A stretch of 21,050 nt of DNA from DASWIG01 sp036397835 (GTDB lineage Bacteria > Acidobacteriota > Thermoanaerobaculia > Multivoradales > J023). This document shows, in pieces, positions 13,725 to 20,764 of this stretch (the stretch's first letter is position 1; each line of letters opens with the position of its first letter). The stretch spans positions 1 to 21,050 of the forward strand of contig DASWIG010000168.1 of the NCBI GenBank assembly GCA_036397835.1, read 5' to 3'. Below the pieces are notes generated by a model that saw only the letters and a list, made by a program, of their open reading frames with translations, was not told the DNA's origin and did no database searches. A program made the translations under genes and the position numbers.

Positions 13725-13751
13725 GTCGGCCGATCTCCTTCGCCGGCCGAC
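13725..13751 (-). repeat. Leader hairpin upstream of the Cys-rich gene
   Basis: Perfect 8-bp inverted repeat GTCGGCCG/CGGCCGAC with an 11-nt loop, 9 nt upstream of the Shine-Dalgarno sequence. If transcribed it would form a stable GC stem in the 5' leader. There is no T tract. It may affect mRNA stability or be a protein site. Confidence 0.55.
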
Positions 13752-13821
13752 CTTGGTTCTCCAATCCACTCAAAGGATGCGCAGCCCGAGGCCACGGGGG
13801 ATCATCGAGTCGTGAGATTCG

Positions 13822-16800
13822 CTATCTGTGGTCGCCGGTGAGCTCGAAGGCGGCCCAGAAATAGGGCGTCGAAGCGTCCTTCTCCACCCGGCCGCCGCCT
13901 CCGTCGTCGACGCGGATCGGTCCCCGGATCAGCTCGAGCTGGGCGGCCCGCAAGGCCTCGTCCTTGGGCTTGCCCGAGCGCAGGTGACGGTGGAAGCGGA
14001 TCATCAGCTCCGCGGTCACGGCATCCTCGACCTGCCACGACGTGGCGACCACGGAGCGCGCTCCGGCGATCTGGAAGGCGCGGGTCAGGCCGATCAGACC
14101 TTCGCCGCCGCGGATTTCGCCGCGGCCGGTCTCGCACCCCGAGAGCACCACTAGGTCGGCGTCGAGGCGCAGGCTTTCGAGGACCTCCCAGCTCTGGAGC
14201 AGACCGTTGTCGCGGTCCTCGGCGAGGCGCTCGGGCACGCTCAGCACGAGCCCGGAATCGAGCGGCGAGCGGTCGTCGACGAAGCCGTGGGTGGCGAAGT
14301 GGAGCGTCCGCGGGTCGCGCTCGCTCACCGCCTTGACGCGTTCTTCCGTGGCGGCCGCGCCGAGGTAGACCTCCGTGAGGTCCTCGGGGTAGAGCGCGGC
14401 GACGCCCTGGACCTCGCGGCGCGTCGACGGCAGGGGGCTCCAGCCGCCGCGCCGCTCGGTCACCGATCGCAGGCGCAGGGCCGCGGCCGTCGCGGCCGGG
14501 CCGGGCGACGCCTCGCCCGGGTAGACCGGATCGCCGAACGCCGCCAGCGCCGGCCGGGAGTCGCGCGGCCGGGAACCGTGCGGCCGGCCGCGGGACCCCG
14601 TGAGCTCGGCGTAGACGGTGGCCGAAAGCGCGGAGTGGATCGGCTTCCACTCCACCAGGTAGCGGTAGCCGCCGCCGGTGAAGTGGCCGAGCGCCCGGAA
14701 CGGCAGCAGGTGCAGAGGCCCGTCGGGAACGAGGAGGATCCTCTCGGCGTCCGCGAGGGCGTCCTCGGCGGGCGCGATCAGCGTCGCGTAAAGATGCGCG
14801 CCCAGGTCCCGGAAGGAGCGCGCCGTTCCGACGGCGCCCTGGGCCGCGGCGGCGATGGCGTCCCGGAACGCCGCGACTTCTCCGCGCAGCGCTTCCTCTC
14901 CCCGCGGGACCGTGGCGGTCAGGAGCTCGGAGCCGGGCCGGACGACGAAGAGGTGCGTCCGCTCCGGGCCGACGGCGTAGAGCAGCATAGCGGTGCCGGG
15001 GCCGAGCGCCGCGCGGGCCTCCCGCCAGGTCAGGGGCCGCGGATCGCGGGCCGCGGCGAGCCGCGGCGACGCTTGCCGGAGGAGCGAGCGAACCTCCTCT
15101 TGGCGGGCGCGCACGAGCGCCATCTCGTCGCGGAGCCGGCCGATCTCGCCGGCGTCGCGCCGGGGGCTGAGATCGCCCAGGCGCTCGAGCAGGTGGTCGT
15201 AGTCGAGGCCCAGGCGGCGGCGCCGGCGCTCGAGGTCGGCGGGCAGGTCCTCGGGGACGAGGTCCCGCGTGGCCAGCAGCGCCAGGAAGCTCTGCGCCCG
15301 CGACCTCTCCACGAGGTGAAAGGCCGCGGCCGCGTCGCCGAGCTCGAGCCGGAGATCGATTGCCTGGTCGTAGGCGCCGCGCCGGCGGCCCAGGAACCGG
15401 CCGTGGGAATCCTGCGAGCCGCCGAGCTTGTCGACCTGCGACTCCAGGGCCGCGACGGCGCGTTCGAAGGCTTCCAGGGCGAGCCGCGGCCGGCCTTCGG
15501 ATCGGTGGAGCTCGCCGAGCGCCTGCAGGGCCTCGGACTCGAACAGGGATCCGGGCGCCAGAGTCGCCGTGACCTCCACGGCCCGCCGCAGGTGGGCGGC
15601 GGCCGACTCCGCCTCGCCCCGGGCGCGCGCCACGCTTCCAAGCTGGGTCGAGGCCAGGGCAGCGAGGAGGCCGCCGGGCGCGTGCGCTTCGTAGAGGTCG
15701 AGAGCGCGCCGAAGGTGCTCGGCGGCGAGCTCCCATTCCCCCCGCTCCCGCGCCACCATGCCGAGGTTGAGCAGGCTGTCGGCCACGTCCGGGCTTCCGG
15801 GCGAGAGCTCTTCGTAGATCGCCCGGGCGCGCTGGTAGAAGGCCGTGGCGCGCCCCCACGCGCCCCGCTCCCGAGCGACGTTGCCGAGGTTGTTGAGGCT
15901 CGCGGCCACGCGCGGGCTCTCTGGCGCGGCCCGCTCGTAGATCTCCAGGGCCTGGCGCTGGTAGGCCGCGGCGAGGTCGGGATCGCCCCGGCTCAGGACC
16001 ACGGACCCGAGGTTGTTGAGGCTCTCGGCGACCTCGAGGCCGCCGGGAGAGCGCTCCTCGCGGATGTCAAGGGCGCGCCGGTGGTAGGCTGCGGCCAGGT
16101 CGATCTCGCCGCGGCTCCAGGCGACGTTGCCGAGGTTGTTGAGGCTGATCGCCACCTTGAGACCCCCCGGATCGAGCTCGCGGTAGACGTCGAAGGCCCG
16201 GCGATGGAGCTCGGCCGCGGCGGCGAGCTCGCCGCGCAGGAGCGCGACGACGCCGAGGTTGTTGAGGCTCGCCGCCTCTTCGAGGCTCCCGGGCACCTGG
16301 CTCCGGCGGATCTCGAGGGCCTGCCGGAACCACTGTGCGGCCCGCTCCACGTCGCCGCGGCTCCAGGCGACGGCCGCGAGGTCGTTCAGGCATTCCGCCA
16401 GGACCAGGCTGCCGGGCGGGTGCGCCAGCAGCTCGCAGGCTTCGCGGTAGCGCGCCTCCGCGCCGGCGAAATCGCCGTGACCCTCGGCGAACATGCCGAG
16501 GGCCCGCAGCACCACGGCGCGGGCGGCGGGGCGCTGCGCGGCCTCGAGCGCGGCCTGGTAGGCCTCGCGAGCCTCGTCGCGGCGCCCGGCGTCGCCGGCC
16601 GCGTCGCCGAGGCGCAGGAGGATCCAGCTCCGCGGCTCGCCGCGCTCGCCGAGCAGCGACGCCAAGAGGCGCCAGCTCTCCATGGCGCCCTCGGCGTCTT
16701 CCGCCCGCAGGCGCTCGAGCCCCTGGGCGTAGAGCTCGAGCCGCTCGCCGGCGAGGGCCGGCCTCGCCGCGGCGTCCCACGGTCCGGGCGCCACGGTCCA

Positions 16801-18345
16801 GGTCCGGTCCGGCCCTACGAGCTCGACGGCGCCGCGGGGCGCCTGCTCGCTGGCCAGCCATTCCCAGTCGTAGGGCGAGCGGAGGACGCCGCGGGCGTCA
16901 TGCGCCCCTGGCCGCCGCCACCAGCGCACGGCGTCTCCCGGCTCGAGCCCCGCCTTGTCGAGGGCGGATCCCGCGCCCACGGACTCGATCACGATGCCCG
17001 GCGCCGTTCGTTCGAGACCGCGGGAGACGGCGGCGATCGAGTCCAGGAGGGCCGCCCTGAGCCGCGGGCGGGTCGCGAGCCGGGCTTCGATCTCGGCGGC
17101 GGCGCGGTCGATCCGCGCCGCCGCGTCCTCGCCCTCGAGGCCGGCGGCCACGGCGGCGAGCACGCCGGTCGTCTCGCCATGGACGGCGAGCGAGTCGGCG
17201 AGCTCGCGCACGAGCCGGCGGCCGTGCCACGCGGAGCCGAGCAGGGCGGCCGCCAGCACGGCCGCCGCGAGGAGCGAGCGGCGCCGCCGCAGGAAGCGCC
17301 CGGCGCGGTAGGCCGCCGAGCCCGGGCGCGCGAGGACGGGGCGCGCGGCGAGGTGGCGCTCGAGGTCGTCGCAGAGCTCCGCGGCAGTGGCGTAGCGGCG
17401 CTCGGGCCCGGGCGCCAGCGCCTTGAGGACGACCGCGTCGACGTCGCCCCGCAGCCGGCGCCGGGCGCCGGCGGCCGCCGAGCTCGGCGGCGGCGCGGGC
17501 CCGGCGGGCAGGCGGCGGCCGGTCAGCAGCTCCCACAGCAGCACGCCCAGGGAGTAGACGTCGCTCGCCCGGGTCGCGGCCTCGCCGCGGGCCTGCTCGG
17601 GACTGGCGTACGCGGGCGTCATCGCCCGCGCCGCGTCCGCCGGCCGCTCCTCCCGGGGATCGAGGACCTCGGCGACGCCGAAGTCGAGGAGCTTGGCCTC
17701 GCCCTCGGGCGTCACCAGGACGTTGCCGGGCTTGAGGTCGCCGTGGACCACGTGCCGGCGGTGAGCGAAAGCGACCGCGGCGCCCACCTCGAGGAAGATC
17801 CGGAGGCGCGCGTCGACGGCCAGACGGCGCCGGCCGCAGTAGCGGTCGATCGGTTCGCCGACCACGTGCTCCATGACGAAGTAGGGACGGCCGTCCGCGG
17901 TGGAGCCGCCGTCGAGCAGGCGCGCGATGCCGGGATGCTCCATCTCGGCCAGGATCTGGCGCTCCCGCTCGAAACGCCGGACGATCTCGCGGCAGCTCCT
18001 CCCGGGCCGCAGGAGCTTGAGGGCGACCTTCTTGACGAAGGCGTCCTCGCGCAGCGCCAGGTAGACCGCTCCGTCGCCGCCGCGGGCGAGCGGGCGCAGG
18101 ATTCGATACGGCCCCACCCGCTGGCCGGGCTCGAGCGCCTCGGGCTCGGGCGCCAGCAGCGAGCAGGCCGGCCGCTCCAGGAACGCGGCGCCGGCGCCTT
18201 CGAAGGCGAGCAGACCCCGCAGCTCACGGCGCAGCTCGTCGTCGTCCCCGCAAGCCCGCGCCAGCCAGGCCTCGCGCTCCTTTCCGGGGACGTCGAGGGC
18301 GCCGTCCAGCAGCTCTTTGACTTGTCGCCAGCGTTCGGGGCTCAC
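13822..18345 (-). CDS. Ser/Thr kinase - TM - PDZ - TPR - CHAT protease giant
   Basis: 1507-residue membrane protein. Residues 1-75 carry the ERWRQVKELLDGAL segment found before many acidobacterial kinases. The kinase (about 80-335) has glycine loop LARGGDGAVY, Lys110, HGD (201-203) where HRD is usual, DFG at 221-223 and YASPEQARG. A basic stretch (RFLRRRRS) precedes one membrane helix (about 356-374). A PDZ-like domain follows (about 449-530: IVIESVGAGSALDKAG, LEPGD), then TPR helices from about 549 including eight near-identical 41-residue repeats (about 660-975). A C-terminal CHAT caspase-like domain (about 1115-1505) has catalytic His1353 (FATHGF) and Cys1404 (LSGCETGRG). The GTG at 18345 follows the sigma gene stop by 15 nt, with GAGG upstream. 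By charge bias the kinase is inside and everything after the helix outside. The CHAT target is unknown. Confidence 0.92.
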   Translation of the reverse strand: MSPERWRQVKELLDGALDVPGKEREAWLARACGDDDELRRELRGLLAFEGAGAAFLERPACSLLAPEPEALEPGQRVGPYRILRPLARGGDGAVYLALREDAFVKKVALKLLRPGRSCREIVRRFERERQILAEMEHPGIARLLDGGSTADGRPYFVMEHVVGEPIDRYCGRRRLAVDARLRIFLEVGAAVAFAHRRHVVHGDLKPGNVLVTPEGEAKLLDFGVAEVLDPREERPADAARAMTPAYASPEQARGEAATRASDVYSLGVLLWELLTGRRLPAGPAPPPSSAAAGARRRLRGDVDAVVLKALAPGPERRYATAAELCDDLERHLAARPVLARPGSAAYRAGRFLRRRRSLLAAAVLAAALLGSAWHGRRLVRELADSLAVHGETTGVLAAVAAGLEGEDAAARIDRAAAEIEARLATRPRLRAALLDSIAAVSRGLERTAPGIVIESVGAGSALDKAGLEPGDAVRWWRRPGAHDARGVLRSPYDWEWLASEQAPRGAVELVGPDRTWTVAPGPWDAAARPALAGERLELYAQGLERLRAEDAEGAMESWRLLASLLGERGEPRSWILLRLGDAAGDAGRRDEAREAYQAALEAAQRPAARAVVLRALGMFAEGHGDFAGAEARYREACELLAHPPGSLVLAECLNDLAAVAWSRGDVERAAQWFRQALEIRRSQVPGSLEEAASLNNLGVVALLRGELAAAAELHRRAFDVYRELDPGGLKVAISLNNLGNVAWSRGEIDLAAAYHRRALDIREERSPGGLEVAESLNNLGSVVLSRGDPDLAAAYQRQALEIYERAAPESPRVAASLNNLGNVARERGAWGRATAFYQRARAIYEELSPGSPDVADSLLNLGMVARERGEWELAAEHLRRALDLYEAHAPGGLLAALASTQLGSVARARGEAESAAAHLRRAVEVTATLAPGSLFESEALQALGELHRSEGRPRLALEAFERAVAALESQVDKLGGSQDSHGRFLGRRRGAYDQAIDLRLELGDAAAAFHLVERSRAQSFLALLATRDLVPEDLPADLERRRRRLGLDYDHLLERLGDLSPRRDAGEIGRLRDEMALVRARQEEVRSLLRQASPRLAAARDPRPLTWREARAALGPGTAMLLYAVGPERTHLFVVRPGSELLTATVPRGEEALRGEVAAFRDAIAAAAQGAVGTARSFRDLGAHLYATLIAPAEDALADAERILLVPDGPLHLLPFRALGHFTGGGYRYLVEWKPIHSALSATVYAELTGSRGRPHGSRPRDSRPALAAFGDPVYPGEASPGPAATAAALRLRSVTERRGGWSPLPSTRREVQGVAALYPEDLTEVYLGAAATEERVKAVSERDPRTLHFATHGFVDDRSPLDSGLVLSVPERLAEDRDNGLLQSWEVLESLRLDADLVVLSGCETGRGEIRGGEGLIGLTRAFQIAGARSVVATSWQVEDAVTAELMIRFHRHLRSGKPKDEALRAAQLELIRGPIRVDDGGGGRVEKDASTPYFWAAFELTGDHR
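15763..16269 (-). repeat. 123-bp coding repeat of the TPR array
   Basis: The TPR array shows at DNA level as a 123-bp period. The string GAGGTTGTTGAGGCT recurs at 15886, 16009, 16132 and 16255, with a diverged copy (GAGGTTGAGCAGGCT) at 15763. Each unit encodes one 41-residue repeat beginning SLNNLG. Units retain recent similarity in their first helix, implying duplication or gene conversion within the array. Confidence 0.75.
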
Positions 18346-18360
18346 CGGTCGTCCTCGCCG

Positions 18361-18963
18361 TCACCGTTCCCGGAGATACCGCAGAAGCCACAGCTTGGCG
18401 GTGCGCCAGTCGCGGATCACGGTGGCGCGCGAGCAGCCCAGCACCTCCCGGACCTCGTCGACCGAAAGGCCGGCGAAGAAGCGCAGCTCCACGATGCGGC
18501 TCTGCCGCGGATCGAGCCGCGCGAGGTCGGAGAGGGCCTGGTCCAGGGCCTCGAGCTCCACGCCGAGCTCCGAGGGCACGCCCAGGGCCTCGTCGAGCGA
18601 CAGCCTGGGCACGCCCTGCCCGCGCTTCTCCGTGCTCCGCCGTCGCGCGTGGTCGACTAGGAGGTTGCGCATGAGCTGCGCCGCGAACGAGAAAAACTGC
18701 GTCCGATTCTCCCAGTCCACCTTGCGCTGACCCGAGAGCTTGAGGAAGAGCTCGTGGACCAGCGCCGTCGGCTGCAGGGTGTGGTCGACGCGCTCCTTGC
18801 CCATGCACTTGCGGGCCAGCCGGCGCAGGTCCGCGAAGACCAGGGAGACGAGCTCGTTCAGGGCCTCCGGGTCCCCCCGGTTCCAGTCGAGCAGGACGCG
18901 CGTGACGTCGCCGGGAGGCGCGAGTGCGTCCCGGCTCCAGGTCGTGTCGGCGCAGGCGCTCAT
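18361..18963 (-). CDS. ECF-like sigma factor (TIGR02999/ECF-STK type)
   Basis: 200-residue sigma-70-family protein. Region 2 spans about 26-109 (DPEALNELVSLVFADLRRLA, then HTLQPTALVHELFLKL and TQFFSFAAQLMRNLLVDHARRR). Region 4 spans about 138-198 (ARLDPRQSRIVELRFFAGLS, VDEVREVLGCSRATVIRDWR). The 'LQPTALVHELFLKL...FFAxAAQLMRxxLVDHARRR' pattern is the TIGR02999-like group abundant in Acidobacteria and Planctomycetes, which often neighbours Ser/Thr kinases. The ATG at 18963 overlaps the stop of the membrane protein as ATGA; 15 nt after its own stop comes the kinase-CHAT GTG. No classic zinc-binding anti-sigma factor is present, so control by kinase phosphorylation or by the membrane protein is the natural inference. 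Confidence 0.93.
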   Translation of the reverse strand: MSACADTTWSRDALAPPGDVTRVLLDWNRGDPEALNELVSLVFADLRRLARKCMGKERVDHTLQPTALVHELFLKLSGQRKVDWENRTQFFSFAAQLMRNLLVDHARRRSTEKRGQGVPRLSLDEALGVPSELGVELEALDQALSDLARLDPRQSRIVELRFFAGLSVDEVREVLGCSRATVIRDWRTAKLWLLRYLRER

Positions 18964-19817
18964 GGCCGCCTTTCGACGGTGAGCGGGTACTCGGCGAGCG
19001 GCGGCCCGCCGCGATCCTCGGGCATCGAGAGGACGATGCGGTGGTCGCCGGGCGGCACGAGGGACGCCGGCAGGCTGACGGAGAGGAGCTCGGCGTCGCC
19101 GACGCGGCGCAGCCCCTCGCCGGCCCACACCGTCCTCTCGGGATCGCCGGACCGGAGCTCCACGCGGTAGACGGCGTCCAGGGCGCCGATCGGAGGGTCG
19201 ATCAGGAGGAGGAGGGCCCCGGCGCCGGCGGACATCGTGATCCGCTGCGTGCCGCGCAAGCGGAGGAGACGGGCGGTCGCGACGTTGACGGCGGCCTCGG
19301 CGGCGGCCGTGCCGCCGCCGTCCGGTCGGCCGCGGTCGGCCAGACGCCAGCCGATCCAGCCGCCGCCCGCGGTGAGGACGAGCGCGGCGGCCGCGGCGAG
19401 ACGCCACGGCCGGCTCGCCGCGGTCCGTCCCTCGACGCCGCCGCCCGCCGTGTGCTCGGCACCGCCCGCCGTGTGCTCGGCACCGTCCCGCGCCGGCGTT
19501 CCGGCGGCGGCGCGGGCGCGCTCGAGACCCTCGCCGTCCACCATGCCCGAGCGTAGCTCGGGGTCGAAAGCGCGTTCGGGCAGCCACCGCCCGAGACCGC
19601 AGCGCAGGCTCAGCGGCAGCCGCGACGACGCCTCCCACACCTGGAGGTCGCGGCTGCCCACGACGTCGCGCGCGTCCGCGGGAACGGCGAAGACCCGCCG
19701 CGTCGCCGGGTCGCGCTCGAGGACCGCCCACTCCCCGGCGAGGTCCGCGGCCGCCGGAACGACGTACACCTCGCCCGGCCGGGGAAGGGGATGAGGGTCT
19801 CCTGATGAGCGCGTCAC
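18960..19817 (-). CDS. Single-pass membrane protein between 72-aa gene and ECF sigma
   Basis: 285-residue protein not recognised as a known family. The N-terminal ~105 residues look folded and presumably cytoplasmic (GEVYVVPAAADLAGEWAVLE, RDLQVWEASSRLPLSLRCGL). Then come a low-complexity linker holding two copies of a 7-residue repeat (AEHTAGG), one membrane helix (about 139-157, WRLAAAAALVLTAGGGWIGW) and a beta-rich C-terminal domain (about 185-285). That domain ends in LPASLVPPGDHRIVLSMPED, similar to immunoglobulin-like or 'GxHxL' strand patterns. The GTG at 19817 is preferred because it forms a GTGA overlap with the upstream gene; a longer open frame reaches into that gene. The stop overlaps the sigma ATG. 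Position suggests a sensor or anti-sigma-like role, but no anti-sigma motif is visible. Confidence 0.8.
   Translation of the reverse strand: MTRSSGDPHPLPRPGEVYVVPAAADLAGEWAVLERDPATRRVFAVPADARDVVGSRDLQVWEASSRLPLSLRCGLGRWLPERAFDPELRSGMVDGEGLERARAAAGTPARDGAEHTAGGAEHTAGGGVEGRTAASRPWRLAAAAALVLTAGGGWIGWRLADRGRPDGGGTAAAEAAVNVATARLLRLRGTQRITMSAGAGALLLLIDPPIGALDAVYRVELRSGDPERTVWAGEGLRRVGDAELLSVSLPASLVPPGDHRIVLSMPEDRGGPPLAEYPLTVERRP
19443..19484 (-). repeat. In-frame 21-bp tandem duplication
   Basis: Two exact, adjacent 21-bp copies (GCCCGCCGTGTGCTCGGCAC plus C on the + strand). They encode a repeated 7-residue unit in the linker before the membrane helix. Exact identity suggests recent slippage, so copy number may vary between strains. 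Confidence 0.85.
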
Positions 19818-20032
19818 GGCTTTCTTGTCGATCGATGCGCGGTCTCCGCCCGCGCGGGATCTCGCTTCTGGGCCACGTCGTCCCAGGTGAGGTTCACGAG
19901 GACGCCGTGGGTGTAGGGGGGGTCGGAGTCGTTGGTGGCCTGCGCGAGGTCGAACCACAGGTCCCAGGCCGCGTCGAGCTCCTCGCGGGTCATGTCCTTG
20001 AGGCTGAGGTCGTCGTCACTGAGCATCTTCAC
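19814..20032 (-). CDS. Small acidic protein of unknown function, operon gene 2
   Basis: 72-residue acidic protein with no signal peptide or membrane segment (KMLSDDDLSLKDMTREELD, then WDLWFDLAQATNDSDPPYTH and VLVNLTWDDVAQ). I do not recognise it. The GTG at 20032 has GGAGAG 7 nt upstream; an ATG at 20026 is an alternative two residues in. Its start lies inside the preceding gene (17-nt overlap) and its stop overlaps the next gene as GTGA, so it is a real, translationally linked cistron. The basic final residues (AETAHRSTRKP) contrast with the acidic body. Confidence 0.72.
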   Translation of the reverse strand: MKMLSDDDLSLKDMTREELDAAWDLWFDLAQATNDSDPPYTHGVLVNLTWDDVAQKRDPARAETAHRSTRKP

Positions 20033-20531
20033 GGTCGGGCTCTCCGAGGGTCGTCGGGAGGAGGCGTTCGGCCAGCCGGCACAGCCGATCGTGCGAATGG
20101 GGAAGGGCCAGAGCGTCGCGGCCCAGCTCCCGGAAGGCGACCAGGTAGGGCGCGAAAGCCCGCTCGTAGGCGTCCACGCGCCGGCGGTCCTCCTGCTGGA
20201 GACGATCGGCCTCCGCGGCCAGCGCCAGGACCACGGCCAGACGTCCCTCGCGGGCGGCGCGTGCCGCCGGGCGGTCGGAGGCGTGGCGCGGCGCCAGCTC
20301 GAGCACGCGGTCGGGGTCGGTGGTGAGCTCGAGCTCCCGCTCCGGCGGCAGGAGACGCGCCAGCTCGCCGATCACCGGGTAGTCCTTGGCGCGTTGCGTC
20401 CGCTTCATGCGGATCAGGGACTCCATGATCGCGAGCTGGTAATGGACGACGGCCTGGCCGGACGCCAGGAGCACGATCCGGCCGTCGCGGTTGAAGGCGT
20501 CCGTGAGCTCGAAGTAGACGTTCTTGGACAT
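20016..20531 (-). CDS. Hypothetical protein resembling an internally deleted nucleotidyltransferase
   Basis: 171-residue protein heading the operon. The first ~35 residues (VYFELTDAFNRDGRIVLLAS, GQAVVHYQLAIM) resemble the start of nucleotidyltransferase-fold proteins of the AbiEii/DUF1814 type, where a gly-rich 'GGxAVxxH/Y' turn opens the fold. Residue 37 on (ESLIRMKRTQRAKDYPVIGE) resembles the later 'LIxMKxxxxRxKDxxDIxxL' helix. The catalytic acidic strands expected between them are absent, as if about 80-100 residues were removed in frame near 20424. The C-terminal half is charged and helical. It should be catalytically dead if that reading is right. The ATG at 20531 is preceded at 9 nt by GAGGG from the adjacent palindromic repeat. 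Gene reality is supported by the overlap downstream; the family call is tentative. Confidence 0.75.
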   Translation of the reverse strand: MSKNVYFELTDAFNRDGRIVLLASGQAVVHYQLAIMESLIRMKRTQRAKDYPVIGELARLLPPERELELTTDPDRVLELAPRHASDRPAARAAREGRLAVVLALAAEADRLQQEDRRRVDAYERAFAPYLVAFRELGRDALALPHSHDRLCRLAERLLPTTLGEPDREDAQ

Positions 20532-20553
20532 GGCTCAGAACCCTCACCCCCAA

Positions 20554-20576
20554 CCCCTCTCCCAGAAAGAGAGGGG
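20554..20576. repeat. REP-like palindrome at the operon start
   Basis: 8-bp stem CCCCTCTC/GAGAGGGG with a 7-nt loop, embedded in a C-rich tract (CCCTCACCCCCAACCCCTCT, then CCCAG) from 20541. Very similar 'CCCTCACCCC-AACCCCTCTCCC' palindromes are common intergenic elements in many GC-rich bacterial genomes (from memory). It ends 22 nt before the ATG of the 171-aa gene and supplies its GAGGG ribosome site. Confidence 0.65.
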
Positions 20577-20630
20577 GTAGGTGGGGAACCACGTAGATCT
20601 AAATTTTCTAAGCACAGGAGTTAGCACCGA

Positions 20631-20659
20631 CACCCGTAGGCGGAAGTCCGCCTCGGGTG
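20631..20659. repeat. Long bulged hairpin upstream of the ECF/CHAT operon
   Basis: CACCCG-T-AGGCGGA, a 2-nt centre (AG), then TCCGCCTCGGGTG: 13 paired bases with a single bulged T at 20637. It sits about 100 nt upstream of the operon's first ATG, beyond an AT-rich pocket (20596-20612). There is no U tract. It could be a leader structure or a regulator site. Confidence 0.6.
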
Positions 20660-20764
20660 TGGCCAGCATACCGAAGGCCGCCGTCTCCTCGGTAGGGTCG
20701 GAACGGGAGCGGGCCGTCCGCTTCCCACGGATCCCCGTCACCCACCTTCCGTCGCCCACGCGGG

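Noticed and set aside
14287..18660. 1457-codon open frame on the + strand
   Set aside because: It is antisense to the kinase-CHAT and sigma genes, Arg/Gly/Ala-rich without any domain. It is a product of high GC with third-position bias.
20596..20626. Operon promoter in the AT-rich pocket (minus strand TTTAGA or TAGAAA)
   Set aside because: The -10-like hexamers have no acceptable -35 at 16-18 nt; no ECF-type -35 was found either.
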